A DNA stretch of 64,000 nucleotides from Acinetobacter towneri DSM 14962 = CIP 107472 (lineage in GTDB: Bacteria > Pseudomonadota > Gammaproteobacteria > Pseudomonadales > Moraxellaceae): contig NZ_KB849688.1 of the NCBI RefSeq assembly GCF_000368785.1, positions 252,943 to 316,942 on the forward strand, in the 5' to 3' direction. A model generated the notes under the pieces. The model saw only the letters and a program-made list of their open reading frames with translations. It was not told where the DNA came from and searched no databases. The position numbers and the translations under genes were made by a program. This document shows, one piece after another, positions 18,074 through 26,856 of this stretch; the first letter of the stretch is position 1; each line of letters begins with the position of its first letter.

Positions 18074-18946
18074 ATGGAATTGAGGCATTTACGTTATTTT
18101 GCTGCAGTTGCAGAAGAACAAAGTTTCACCAAAGCAGCAGATAAACTCTTTACCGCGCAACCGTCTTTAAGCCAACAAATTAAAGATTTGGAAGAAGAAG
18201 TCGGTGTAAAATTACTGGATCGTTCTGCGCGACAAATTCAATTGACCGATGAAGGTCGTGCTTTTTTACCCTATGCCCTACAAGCCATTGAAAACTCAAA
18301 ATTAGCCATTGCTTCAGCGCGTCAAGTTGCCCATCAAAAAAACTATCAAATTCATATTGGTTTGTTGAATGTAGCGGAGCTAAAAGTTCTACCATTAATT
18401 TTGGAACGCTTAAAATGTGAAATTCCTGATTTGCAAATTCACATTCAAAGTCTGACTTGTTTGGAGCAAATTCAGCGTTTAAAAAATGCTGAACTCGATT
18501 TAACTTTTACCCGCTATGCAATTACACATGAAGATTTTGAAAACCTGCATATTTTGACCGAAAAGATTTATTTGGTGTCGGGGCAAAAGTCTGTGACGCA
18601 TAAAACTTGCTTGAGTGTGCAAGATGTAATGCAACACAATTTAATTATGTGCGAACAAAATGCCTCGCCTGTTTTTTATGAGCACGTCACCCACGCCATT
18701 CCTGTGGAGCAGATGCCTACAGAACGCTTGCTTTGGGTAACCAATGTTTTGCAGCATATTAATTTAATTAATCTGGGCATGGGCTACAGCTTTGTGCCTG
18801 AATATTTATTACGCTTTTTAGCCGATCATGTGGTGATTTTAGATACCAATTTTGAAGTGCAAGCTTTAAATTTATATGCCAATTATCGTAAGCAAAATCA
18901 AAATCTGGTTTTGCAACTTATTACTCAGGAGTTAAAAAGGGTTTAG
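18074..18946 (+). CDS. LysR-family transcriptional regulator
   Basis: A 290-residue LysR regulator. The winged helix-turn-helix is at residues 1-60 (MELRHLRYFAAVAEEQSFTK, then AAQPSLSQQI-type recognition helix with TAQPSLSQQIKDLE). The co-inducer-binding periplasmic-fold domain follows from about residue 90. It is divergent from the flavoprotein hydroxylase gene, the standard arrangement for a LysR activator and its target. The N-terminus resembles the CatM/BenM/HcaR-like group, but its ligand cannot be assigned. No nearby genes on its own strand share the transcript. Confidence 0.93.
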   Translation: MELRHLRYFAAVAEEQSFTKAADKLFTAQPSLSQQIKDLEEEVGVKLLDRSARQIQLTDEGRAFLPYALQAIENSKLAIASARQVAHQKNYQIHIGLLNVAELKVLPLILERLKCEIPDLQIHIQSLTCLEQIQRLKNAELDLTFTRYAITHEDFENLHILTEKIYLVSGQKSVTHKTCLSVQDVMQHNLIMCEQNASPVFYEHVTHAIPVEQMPTERLLWVTNVLQHINLINLGMGYSFVPEYLLRFLADHVVILDTNFEVQALNLYANYRKQNQNLVLQLITQELKRV

Positions 18947-18988
18947 TCGCAAATGGTTTAACAAGAAAAATACGGCAAAAATATCTAT

Positions 18989-19026
18989 AAAAAAAGCATC
19001 TGACCAGCAATATCATCAGATGCTTT
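18989..19026 (-). terminator. Terminator after ubiA
   Basis: AAAGCATCTGA and TCAGATGCTTT form an 11-bp stem with a 12-base loop. A run of A on the left gives a T tract for minus-strand transcripts; it could also weakly stop the LysR transcript. Confidence 0.85.
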
Positions 19027-19053
19027 GTTAGATTTTTTATTCAATGAAAGGGT

Positions 19054-19932
19054 TTACATTAAAGCCAATACAATTCCCACAAAAATAATCAGCCCTACCC
19101 AACGGTTATGACGAAATGCCCAAAAACAGCGTTGCGGGTCTTTATCTTTGGTTTTACTCCATTGGTATATAAAGTCTGCCACCACAACCAGTAATGCCGC
19201 TAAACCAAACGGAATCAGTAAATTTTCTAACCACAATGCCGTACCAATCAAAAGTACACTGCCCGCTTGCAACAATGAAATAATTTGAATGTCATAGCGA
19301 CCAAATAAAATTGCGGTAGATTTCACCCCAATTTTCAAATCATATTCACGGTCTGTAATTGCATATTGAGTGTCATAAGCCACAGTCCACGCCAAATTGC
19401 CAAAATACAATAACCAACAAGTAAGATCAGGCGTTGCACCTACAGCGGTATAAGCCATAGGGATAGACCATGAAAATGCCGCTCCCAAGAACACTTGCGG
19501 TAAATGAGTGTAGCGTTTCATAAATGGATAAATAAACGCTAAAAATAATGCCCCAAATGACCAATAGAAAGTTTCAATTGGTAAAAATAACAACATGGCT
19601 GCGCTAAGTGCAACCAAACCCAAGAATACATAAATGGCTTCTTTGGCACTAATCACACCCGTGGCTAAAGGACGTGTTTTGGTACGCTCCACATGACCAT
19701 CCACCTTACGGTCAGCAAAGTCATTAATGGCACAACCTGCGGCGCGCATAAAAATTGTGCCTAGAATCATAGGGATTAATATCCCGATAGATGGCATGCC
19801 CTGATTGGCAATCCACAAGGCCCAAATGGTTGGCCAAAACACCAGTTCTGTGCCAATCGGTTTATCGAAACGACACAAATAATAATATGCTTCTAAACGC
19901 TCACGCCACGTGATCTGCTGTGCCAATGCCAT
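19054..19932 (-). CDS. ubiA: 4-hydroxybenzoate octaprenyltransferase
   Basis: UbiA attaches the polyprenyl tail to 4-hydroxybenzoate in ubiquinone synthesis; it is an integral inner-membrane enzyme. Both Asp-rich prenyltransferase motifs are visible: NDFADRKVDGHVERTKTRPL (near residues 70-90) and YDTQYAITDREYDLKIG (near 190-206). There are about eight membrane segments and the length of 292 is normal. It follows ubiC by 14 bases, the usual ubiC-ubiA operon, so 4-hydroxybenzoate made by UbiC feeds directly into this step. Confidence 0.97.
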   Translation of the reverse strand: MALAQQITWRERLEAYYYLCRFDKPIGTELVFWPTIWALWIANQGMPSIGILIPMILGTIFMRAAGCAINDFADRKVDGHVERTKTRPLATGVISAKEAIYVFLGLVALSAAMLLFLPIETFYWSFGALFLAFIYPFMKRYTHLPQVFLGAAFSWSIPMAYTAVGATPDLTCWLLYFGNLAWTVAYDTQYAITDREYDLKIGVKSTAILFGRYDIQIISLLQAGSVLLIGTALWLENLLIPFGLAALLVVVADFIYQWSKTKDKDPQRCFWAFRHNRWVGLIIFVGIVLALM

Positions 19933-19946
19933 ACCAATCTCGTATC

Positions 19947-20453
19947 TTAATGTTGTTGAATAAATTGCTCAAAACGGGGTAAAAAAGTTTCTTGCACAAT
20001 AAATTTACAGCCATGCCAAGTATAGCAACTCTGCCGTGTCCAGCCTTCATCGAGCAAAACCACACGCCTTTGACACAACGGATTGGTACGCTGAAATAAA
20101 AACCAGCCAATGGGTTTATTGCCAATATGCTGAAATAAACGGGCTTTGCTTTGCAAACTTAGAATCGGAAAAATACTTTTGGCTTTGACCCATGGCTGTT
20201 CATCACACCCATATAAATAGCTTTCACGCACCCATGAAGTGTGCCAATGTGGCATTTGCATCCACTGGGCATCTTGTAAATTTAAACGCTGAAAAGATTG
20301 CTGCAGTGGTTCAACTTTAAATTGTCCGCCTGCGAGCTGAGTCAGTTGTTGGGTCAAAGAACCTGCTGCATATAGCCATGTTTTTAATTCAGAAGGCAGA
20401 TTTGCCTGCTTGGGAAAAATAGGCTGTGTTCGCATGTTCCGCCACCTTAACAA
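19947..20453 (-). CDS. ubiC: Chorismate lyase
   Basis: UbiC splits chorismate into 4-hydroxybenzoate and pyruvate, the first committed step of ubiquinone synthesis. The 168-residue protein has family features such as LKTWLYAAGSLTQQLTQL near the N-terminus, WVRESYLYG with the conserved Arg and Glu-adjacent residues, and LFQRTNPLCQRRVV toward the C-terminus. A second ATG four codons in is possible as start. Operon partner ubiA lies 14 bases downstream. Sequence divergence is high in this family, so synteny adds much to the call. Confidence 0.93.
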   Translation of the reverse strand: MLRWRNMRTQPIFPKQANLPSELKTWLYAAGSLTQQLTQLAGGQFKVEPLQQSFQRLNLQDAQWMQMPHWHTSWVRESYLYGCDEQPWVKAKSIFPILSLQSKARLFQHIGNKPIGWFLFQRTNPLCQRRVVLLDEGWTRQSCYTWHGCKFIVQETFLPRFEQFIQQH

Positions 20454-20592
20454 GATAGCCTAGTGTAGCCCAAATTTAGGCAAAGTTTTGTGACCGATGG
20501 CGCAATTCCCTGCAATTATCCAAAAAAATTAAGCGAATTCTTATATTTTGATAAAATCCATGCCAATTCAAAACCATGATTGCACCATCTAA

Positions 20593-20620
20593 AACAAAAA
20601 ACCCGCCGAAGCGGGTTTTT
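20593..20620 (-). terminator. Terminator after glnA
   Basis: ACCCGC and GCGGGT with flanking A/T pairs form a long stem around the CGAA tetraloop; the minus strand ends in a T tract. It is symmetrical and could work in both directions. Confidence 0.92.
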
Positions 20621-20642
20621 CAAATTTAAGATTTTTGATGTA

Positions 20643-22058
20643 TTACAAGCTGTAGTACATATCAAATTCAACTGGGTGAGTCGTCGTGTTCAAACGACGT
20701 ACATCTTCAGTTTTCAATTCGATATAAGCATCAAGCATGTCTTTGGTGAATACACCACCTTTTAATAAATAGTCGTGATCTTCTTTCAAAGCATCAAGCG
20801 CCATTTCTAGGTTGTGTGCCACAGTTGGGATTTTTGCTTCTTCTTCAGGCGGAAGGTCATACAAGTTTTTATCTGCAGCTTCACCTGGGTGAATCTTGTT
20901 TTGAATACCGTCAAGACCCGCCATCAACAATGCCGCAAAACCTAAGTACGGGTTCATCATTGGATCAGGGAAACGCGCTTCAATACGTTTGCCTTTCGGG
21001 CTAGACACGTAAGGAATACGAATAGATGCAGAACGGTTACGCGCTGAGTAAGCCAACATAATTGGTGCTTCAAAGTGCGGTACTAAACGCTTATATGAGT
21101 TGGTCGCTGGGTTAGTCAACGCGTTCAAAGAGCGGGCATGTTTGATAATACCGCCAATGAAGTACAACGCCATTTCTGACAAACCTGCGTATTCATCGCC
21201 TGCGAATAAGTTTTTGCCATCTTTAGAGATAGACATGTGTACGTGCATACCTGAACCGTTATCGCCTACCATTGGTTTAGGCATAAAGGTTGCAGTTTTT
21301 GCATATTGATGCGCAACGTTCCAAACTGCATATTTGAACTGTTGCACTTCGTCAGCCTTACGCACCATAGTATTGAAGCTCACACCAATTTCTAACTGGC
21401 AAGATGCAACTTCATGGTGATGTACTTCTACACGACCAGGCCCCATGATTTCTTCAATTTTTGCACACATATCTGCACGCATATCTTGAGAAGAATCTAC
21501 TGGTGGTACTGGGAAATAACCGCCTTTCACACGTGGACGGTGACCTGAGTTACCAGCTTCGTAGTCTTTACCTGTAGACCATGCAGCTTCTTCAGCGATT
21601 AATGTGTGGCGCGCGCCAGACATATCGATGTCCCATTTTACTTCGTCAAATACAAAGAATTCTGGTTCTGGGCCAAAGAAAGCAGTATCACCAATACCTG
21701 TCGATTTTAAATATTCTTCAGCACGGCGAGCAATAGAGCGTGGATCGCGGTCATAGCCTTGACCTGTCGATGGTTCGATAACATCACACGTTACAACCAC
21801 TGTTGGTTCTGCAAAGAACGGGTCAATAAAACCTGTGTTGGCATCTGGGCGTAAGATCATGTCTGATGCTTCGATTCCTTTCCAGCCTTCAATTGAAGAA
21901 CCATCAAACATTTTACCGTCTTCAAAGGTATCTTCATCGATACTGTCTGCAGGATAAGTTACGTGCTGCTCTTTACCCTTAGTATCTGTAAAGCGGAAAT
22001 CGACCCATTTTGCACCACTTTCTTGGATGAGTTGAAGGACCTTGTTCGCCATGCTCAT
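20643..22058 (-). CDS. glnA: Glutamine synthetase, type I
   Basis: GlnA makes glutamine from glutamate, ammonia and ATP as a dodecamer and is the main entry of ammonia into biomass. Residues seen include the N-terminal [16 protein letters not shown], the Glu metal ligands in [12 protein letters not shown], the ATP region [10 protein letters not shown] and [10 protein letters not shown], and the adenylylation loop NLYDLPPEE with its target tyrosine, so GlnE control is expected. The start at 22058 (MSMANK, 471 aa) or 22052 (MANK) is preferred over the longer open frame because GGAGC lies just upstream on that strand. A long untranscribed or regulatory region follows upstream. Confidence 0.97.
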   Translation of the reverse strand: MSMANKVLQLIQESGAKWVDFRFTDTKGKEQHVTYPADSIDEDTFEDGKMFDGSSIEGWKGIEASDMILRPDANTGFIDPFFAEPTVVVTCDVIEPSTGQGYDRDPRSIARRAEEYLKSTGIGDTAFFGPEPEFFVFDEVKWDIDMSGARHTLIAEEAAWSTGKDYEAGNSGHRPRVKGGYFPVPPVDSSQDMRADMCAKIEEIMGPGRVEVHHHEVASCQLEIGVSFNTMVRKADEVQQFKYAVWNVAHQYAKTATFMPKPMVGDNGSGMHVHMSISKDGKNLFAGDEYAGLSEMALYFIGGIIKHARSLNALTNPATNSYKRLVPHFEAPIMLAYSARNRSASIRIPYVSSPKGKRIEARFPDPMMNPYLGFAALLMAGLDGIQNKIHPGEAADKNLYDLPPEEEAKIPTVAHNLEMALDALKEDHDYLLKGGVFTKDMLDAYIELKTEDVRRLNTTTHPVEFDMYYSL

Positions 22059-22571
22059 TTTGCTCCGATGTTTTTTGTTGCACCCGAAAGTGCGTGTTAG
22101 TAGTTGGCAGTTATTAAGCAATTAGCGTACCAACTTTTAAAAGCAAAGCTAAAACCATGAATTCCGTATGAGAATACATCATTTAAAAAAATTACTTTGT
22201 CTCTATTATACTGTCAGAAATACGATTTGCACCATATTCAAACACTGTTCATTTGATTTGATTTAAAACTGCAAAACATAGCACCATTTTAGTGCATTTA
22301 TGTTTTATTTCTGTTGAATTGTAGATCAAAAAATAGCTCAAACAGTATCTATGCAAGCATTTTGCTGTGCCATGGTTGTATTGAGCAATGCAAATTATCC
22401 GACCAATCTTAAACAACACTTTATTTTTTATTGAGCAAAAATAATAAGATCGTTTAAAAATCCTAAACCTGTATTATTTTCGATCAAGCTGATTGAAAAT
22501 ATCTATACTGCAGATTTGTATTTTCTATCGAAACGCTGCACTCAAACTACCTGACGTGAACCGCTAATAAC

Positions 22572-22605
22572 ATGCGCCATGATGCTACTTTTTAGCGCAT
22601 TTTTT
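22572..22605 (+). terminator. Weak terminator-like hairpin in the glnA-trpG gap
   Basis: ATGCGC and GCGCAT form a 6-bp stem with a 17-base loop followed by five or six T. No plus-strand gene precedes it; if real it would end a short non-coding transcript. The large loop makes it doubtful. Confidence 0.3.
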
Positions 22606-22652
22606 ACGTTATCTATAAGTGTGAAGCTAAAATATGACTGGTGAATGACCCT

Positions 22653-22686
22653 GTTTGATCATGTGTTCATTTCTTTCAGATCAAAC
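22653..22686. repeat. Inverted repeat upstream of trpG
   Basis: GTTTGATC at 22653-22660 and GATCAAAC at 22679-22686 are perfect 8-base inverted copies with an 18-base spacer. It could be a regulator site or part of a leader structure; nothing else in the region supports either choice. Confidence 0.45.
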
Positions 22687-22933
22687 CTGAACAATGTGTA
22701 ATAAGCTTTGAAAATCTATAAATTGGTGAATGCGCTGATAAGCTTTAACAGGGATTATCATATAAATAGTCCGCAGAAAATGCTTATTTTTTGCTATGAT
22801 GATAAGCGCTTCCTTATTCCACCTTCTTTTCGACAAGAAAAATAAAGTCCTTTCTCATTATAGGCGCAGGAATAAAGCAAATTATCTCAGACTCTTTAGC
22901 ACTTAAAGTGTTCAATTTTCAATAGGTTAGCTC

Positions 22934-23518
22934 ATGCTTTTAATGATCGATAATTATGACTCTTTTACCTACAACATCGTCCAGTATTTTGGCGAGTTAA
23001 ATCAGGAAGTAAAAGTCGTTCGTAATGATGCCGTGACATTAGAAGATATTGAGCGATGGCAACCCAAGTATTTGGTGATTGGCCCAGGCCCTTGTTCTCC
23101 ATCTGAAGCAGGGATTTCTATTCCTGCCATTCAGCATTTCGCAGGCAAAATTCCGTTACTGGGCGTGTGTTTAGGACACCAAAGTATCGGACAAGCCTTT
23201 GGTGGAAACATTGTGCGCGCTAAAACCGTGATGCATGGTCGTTTATCGGATATGTACCACAGCAACACAGGTATTTTTAGCAATCTGCCTTCACCATTTT
23301 CTGCAACCCGTTACCACTCTTTGGTGATTGATCAAGCAACCTTGCCAGATTGTCTGGAAGTGACATGCTGGACCAAAGAAGCAGATGGTTCGATGGAAGA
23401 AATTATGGGCGTGAAGCACAAAACTTTGCCTGTTGAAGGCGTGCAATTTCACCCCGAATCGATCCTGAGCCAACACGGTCATCAAATCTTTAAAAACTTT
23501 TTGGAAATTTACGCATAA
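22934..23518 (+). CDS. trpG: Anthranilate/aminodeoxychorismate synthase glutaminase subunit
   Basis: TrpG is the class I glutamine amidotransferase that supplies ammonia to TrpE for anthranilate, and in many bacteria also to PabB for folate. The catalytic Cys is in [16 protein letters not shown] (near residue 80), and the His-Glu pair is in [10 protein letters not shown] (near 172-176). Oxyanion motif [11 protein letters not shown] is near 53. Length 194 is normal. It is the first gene of trpGDC, with TrpE elsewhere, the known Acinetobacter arrangement. Its TAA overlaps the next ATG. Confidence 0.96.
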   Translation: MLLMIDNYDSFTYNIVQYFGELNQEVKVVRNDAVTLEDIERWQPKYLVIGPGPCSPSEAGISIPAIQHFAGKIPLLGVCLGHQSIGQAFGGNIVRAKTVMHGRLSDMYHSNTGIFSNLPSPFSATRYHSLVIDQATLPDCLEVTCWTKEADGSMEEIMGVKHKTLPVEGVQFHPESILSQHGHQIFKNFLEIYA

Positions 23519-24582
23519 TGAGCGAGTCAAATCACATGAATATTCAACAAGCACTCAACCATATTACAAAACAAATTCACCTGACTCAGCCTCAAATGGA
23601 AGATGTGATGCGCGCGATTATGTCGGGCGAAGCAACAGACGCTCAAATTGGTGCATTGATGATGGGCTTACGCTTAAAAGGCGAAAGCATTGATGAAATT
23701 ACTGCTGCTGCACGTGTAATGCGTGAATTTGCCATCAAAATTGATGTCAGCGATATTCCTTACCTCGTAGATATTGTTGGTACAGGTGGCGATGGTCAAA
23801 ACCTATTTAACGTATCTACCGCCTCTTCCTTTGTCATTGCAGCTGCAGGTGCAACCATTGCCAAACACGGTAACCGTGGGGTTTCAACCAAATCAGGCTC
23901 ATCTGACTTACTTGAGCAAGCAGGCATTAATCTTGATTTAAACATGCAACAAACTGAACGCTGTATTCGTGAAATGGGCGTAGGTTTCTTGTTTGCACCG
24001 AATCATCACAAAGCCATGAAATATGCGGTTACCCCGCGTAAAGAGTTGGGTATTCGCAGTATTTTCAACTTGCTTGGGCCATTGACTAACCCTGCGGGTG
24101 TAAAGCGTTTTGTCATTGGGGTGTTTAGCAATGAATTATGCCGCCCGATTGCAGAAGTGATGAAACAGCTCGGTGCTGAGCATGTCATGGTGGTGCATTC
24201 TAAAGATGGTTTAGATGAAATTAGCCTTGCTTCGAGCACTTATGTTGCAGAACTCAAAGATGGTGAAATTACCGAATGGGAACTTACCCCTGAAAGCGTG
24301 GGAATTGAATCTCAAACTTTAACAGGACTGATTGTAGAAAACTCTGCTGAAAGCTTGAGTTTGATTAAAGATGCTTTAGGCAAAAACAAATCAGACAAAG
24401 GCGAAAAAGCGGCCAATATGATTGCACTCAATGCGGGTGCGGGTATCTATGTTTCGGGTCTAACTACAAGCTACAAACAAGGTGTCGCTTTGGCACATGA
24501 CATTATTTATGGTGGACAAGCTTTGGAAAAAATGGGCGTGTTGTCTGAATTTACCAAAACGCTCAAACAGTACGAAGCATAA
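23518..24582 (+). CDS. trpD: Anthranilate phosphoribosyltransferase
   Basis: TrpD transfers phosphoribose from PRPP to anthranilate. The PRPP-binding motifs [10 protein letters not shown] (near residue 86) and [18 protein letters not shown] (near 116) are intact, and the length fits the family. The first ATG overlaps the trpG stop as TAATG, suggesting translational coupling; a second in-frame ATG six codons on (23536, [10 protein letters not shown]) matches the usual family start, so the protein may be 348 aa. trpC follows after 21 bases. Confidence 0.96.
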   Translation: MSESNHMNIQQALNHITKQIHLTQPQMEDVMRAIMSGEATDAQIGALMMGLRLKGESIDEITAAARVMREFAIKIDVSDIPYLVDIVGTGGDGQNLFNVSTASSFVIAAAGATIAKHGNRGVSTKSGSSDLLEQAGINLDLNMQQTERCIREMGVGFLFAPNHHKAMKYAVTPRKELGIRSIFNLLGPLTNPAGVKRFVIGVFSNELCRPIAEVMKQLGAEHVMVVHSKDGLDEISLASSTYVAELKDGEITEWELTPESVGIESQTLTGLIVENSAESLSLIKDALGKNKSDKGEKAANMIALNAGAGIYVSGLTTSYKQGVALAHDIIYGGQALEKMGVLSEFTKTLKQYEA

Positions 24583-24603
24583 AGCAAATCAGGAAGGTGC
24601 ATC

Positions 24604-25410
24604 ATGGTGGATATTAGCAATACCATTTTAGGTAAAATTGTAGAACGTAAAAAAGAAGAGTTTGCCGAGCGTTTAAAACAACGCAGTTATGCAGACCTAG
24701 AACAATTGGCACGTGCAGCAACACCTGTACGTGGCTTTGCACAAGCCTTGCATAACAAACGCCCAGCGGTGATTGCGGAAATTAAAAAAGCATCACCATC
24801 TAAAGGCATTATTCGTGAAAACTTTGACCCTGCCGAAATTGCACAGCAATATGAAGCCGCAGGCGCAGCCTGTTTATCTGTGCTGACTGATGTCGATTTC
24901 TTTCAGGGTGCAGATGAAAATATTCAGATTGCCCGTTCACACTGTAACTTGCCTGCTCTGCGTAAAGATTTCTTGATTGATCCGTATGGTGTAGTGGAAG
25001 CACGTGCCTTACATGCAGACTGTGTGTTATTGATTGTGTCTTGCCTATCTGACCAACAGTTGGAAGAAATGTCGGAAACGGCTTTTGAACATCACTTAGA
25101 TGTGTTGGTTGAAGTGCATGATGAAAATGAATTGGAACGTGCTTTGAATCTTTCAGAGCGTTGTATTTTAGGGGTCAATAACCGAAATTTAAAAACCTTT
25201 GAAGTCGATTTAAACACCTCATTGCGTTTAAAAAACTTGTTGCCGCCTGCGCGTTTATTGGTCACTGAAAGTGGTATCGCCACACCAGAAGATGTCCGCA
25301 TGATGCAAGACCATGAGATTCACAGTTTCTTGGTCGGTGAAAGTTTTATGAAACAAGCACGTCCTGACCATGCCTTTACGGCACTGTTTGGTCAGCCTGA
25401 AAATCTATAA
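24604..25410 (+). CDS. trpC: Indole-3-glycerol phosphate synthase
   Basis: TrpC closes the indole ring, converting the deoxyribulose phosphate form of anthranilate to indole-3-glycerol phosphate. The (beta/alpha)8 barrel motifs [35 protein letters not shown] and LVTESGI are all present with their catalytic Lys, Lys, Asn and Glu residues. It is a stand-alone TrpC of 268 residues, not fused to TrpF. AGGAAGG precedes the ATG. It is third in trpGDC, and an Smr-domain gene follows 16 bases later. Confidence 0.97.
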   Translation: MVDISNTILGKIVERKKEEFAERLKQRSYADLEQLARAATPVRGFAQALHNKRPAVIAEIKKASPSKGIIRENFDPAEIAQQYEAAGAACLSVLTDVDFFQGADENIQIARSHCNLPALRKDFLIDPYGVVEARALHADCVLLIVSCLSDQQLEEMSETAFEHHLDVLVEVHDENELERALNLSERCILGVNNRNLKTFEVDLNTSLRLKNLLPPARLLVTESGIATPEDVRMMQDHEIHSFLVGESFMKQARPDHAFTALFGQPENL

Positions 25411-25426
25411 TCCAATTTGAAATACC

Positions 25427-26116
25427 ATGAGTAAACATGATTCTTCGCTTTCTAAAGAACAGTACAATTTACTAAAATCTTTTAAAAAGCAAATCACTCA
25501 GCCTCATACTTCAAGCATTGCCAAGCCGTCTGAACCCAAAGTTCAGACGCCTGAGCAACAACAGGAAGATGATCTCGCATTGTTTCGTCAGCAAATGCAA
25601 GGCGTTCAAAAAATGGACGCAGGCAATATTGCAAAAATCGAACACACTGCCAAGAAAAAACCAGATGCCCAAACGCTGGCCAAACGTGCAGCAGCCATAG
25701 GCCCTATGGAAACCGATGATAGCTTGCTGTCCGATACGCAAGCCATGCTTAACCCTGTGGGCAGCCAAGCTTCGCTGAGCTATCGCATTGCAACTTTGCA
25801 ACATAAAGTCTTTGAAGATTTAAAAGCAGGCAACTTACGCTGGTTTGAAGCTGTTGATTTGCACGGTTGTACGGTAGAAGAAGCGCGGGTAGCCGTTTTG
25901 CAAATCATTCAAATGGCTAAAGATGAAAACCAGAACGTGATTAAAATTGTGCATGGCAAAGGCCCTGAAGCCATTTTAAAAACTTATGTAAATGGCTGGC
26001 TGCGTCAGCATCGTGATGTTTTGGCTTTTGTGAGTGCGCCTGAAAAACAAGGTGGCACTGGTGCAGTTTTAGTGTTGCTTAAACGCAGCGAAAAGAACCC
26101 AAAGTTTAAACAGTAA
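25427..26116 (+). CDS. Smr-domain protein
   Basis: A 229-residue protein with a long, charged, probably disordered N-terminal half (Gln/Lys rich, residues 1-120). Its C-terminal Smr (small MutS-related) domain from about residue 140 contains VDLHGCTVEEARVAV, KIVHGKGP and LKTYVNGWLRQH. The D-L-H-G and H-G-K-G motifs are the ones found in Smr nucleases such as SmrA/SmrB. E. coli SmrB cleaves mRNA at collided ribosomes, but which type this is cannot be told from the motif alone. Closely follows trpC (16 bases), so it may share the trp transcript. Confidence 0.9.
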   Translation: MSKHDSSLSKEQYNLLKSFKKQITQPHTSSIAKPSEPKVQTPEQQQEDDLALFRQQMQGVQKMDAGNIAKIEHTAKKKPDAQTLAKRAAAIGPMETDDSLLSDTQAMLNPVGSQASLSYRIATLQHKVFEDLKAGNLRWFEAVDLHGCTVEEARVAVLQIIQMAKDENQNVIKIVHGKGPEAILKTYVNGWLRQHRDVLAFVSAPEKQGGTGAVLVLLKRSEKNPKFKQ

Positions 26117-26203
26117 TCGGTTTCATCTTTTAAACAAGGCATTGCAATAGTTTTCTGTTACAATGCCGACCTTGTTCAATATCAGTGTAAGTGAACACGT
26201 CTT

Positions 26204-26758
26204 ATGTCTATGCAGCAATCCTACGCAAACATCCTAACCGCCGTTGGTGAAGATCTTAATCGTCCAGGTCTAAAAGATACGCCGATGCGTGCTGCTAAAG
26301 CTTTTTCGTATTTAACTTCGGGCTATAGCCAAACCTTAGCCGAAGTGACCAATAATGCCGTATTTCCATCCGACAACCGTGAAATGGTCTTGGTGAAAAA
26401 TATTGAGTTCTACTCACTGTGTGAACATCATTTATTGCCATTTTATGGTCGCGTGCATATCGCCTATTTACCTGAAGGTAATGTTTTAGGCTTGTCTAAA
26501 TTTGCCCGTATTACCGAAATGTTTGCACGTCGTTTGCAAATTCAGGAAAATCTGACTCAGCAAATTGCGGAAGCTGTGGCTGAAGTGACCAAAGCACGCG
26601 GTGTTGCTGTGGTGATTGATTCAGCCCATATGTGCATGATGATGCGCGGTGTAGGCAAACAGGAATCGACCACACGTACCGTATCTTTTGTAGGTGACTT
26701 TAAAACAGATAAAGAAGCCCGTCGTGAGTTTTTAAGTGCGGTGCCTGAGAGTTTTTAA
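26204..26758 (+). CDS. folE: GTP cyclohydrolase I
   Basis: FolE converts GTP to dihydroneopterin triphosphate, the first step of folate synthesis. Zinc-binding residues lie in [14 protein letters not shown] (Cys and His) and the second Cys is in [14 protein letters not shown]. The N-terminal [10 protein letters not shown] motif is typical. At 184 residues it is the common short form. It is separated by 87 bases from the Smr gene; the short A/T-rich gap holds no terminator I can recognise, so whether it is cotranscribed is open. Confidence 0.96.
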   Translation: MSMQQSYANILTAVGEDLNRPGLKDTPMRAAKAFSYLTSGYSQTLAEVTNNAVFPSDNREMVLVKNIEFYSLCEHHLLPFYGRVHIAYLPEGNVLGLSKFARITEMFARRLQIQENLTQQIAEAVAEVTKARGVAVVIDSAHMCMMMRGVGKQESTTRTVSFVGDFKTDKEARREFLSAVPESF

Positions 26759-26785
26759 ATTGTGGCTAAGTTCCTCAATCAAATA

Positions 26786-26816
26786 AAAAATCCCGAAATT
26801 TATGTTCGGGATTTTT
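26786..26816. terminator. Bidirectional terminator between folE and the diguanylate cyclase gene
   Basis: AAAATCCCGAA and TTCGGGATTTT form an 11-bp stem with a seven-base loop, with A/T tracts on both sides. Confidence 0.92.
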
Positions 26817-26856
26817 GGGTTTTAGATTAAAAAATTAGCTCGATACATCTTCAGAT

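Larger units (their letters stand above)
22059..22933. other. Long divergent intergenic region between glnA and trpG
   Basis: About 875 bases without a credible gene. It should hold the glnA promoter and the trpG promoter. On the plus strand there is an extended -10-like TGCTATGAT at 22792-22800, a distant inverted repeat at 22653-22686 and a terminator-like hairpin at 22572-22605. No tryptophan-rich leader peptide was found ahead of trpG. A near match to a sigma-54 site upstream of glnA has the wrong spacing. Confidence 0.5.

Noticed and set aside
22357..22372. Possible sigma-54 promoter for glnA on the minus strand (TGGCAC with a downstream GC)
   Set aside because: Eleven bases separate GG and GC instead of the required ten, and the -12 box is poor.
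22793..22933. Tryptophan attenuator leader peptide before trpG
   Set aside because: No short frame with tandem TGG codons and no classical terminator/antiterminator pair near trpG.
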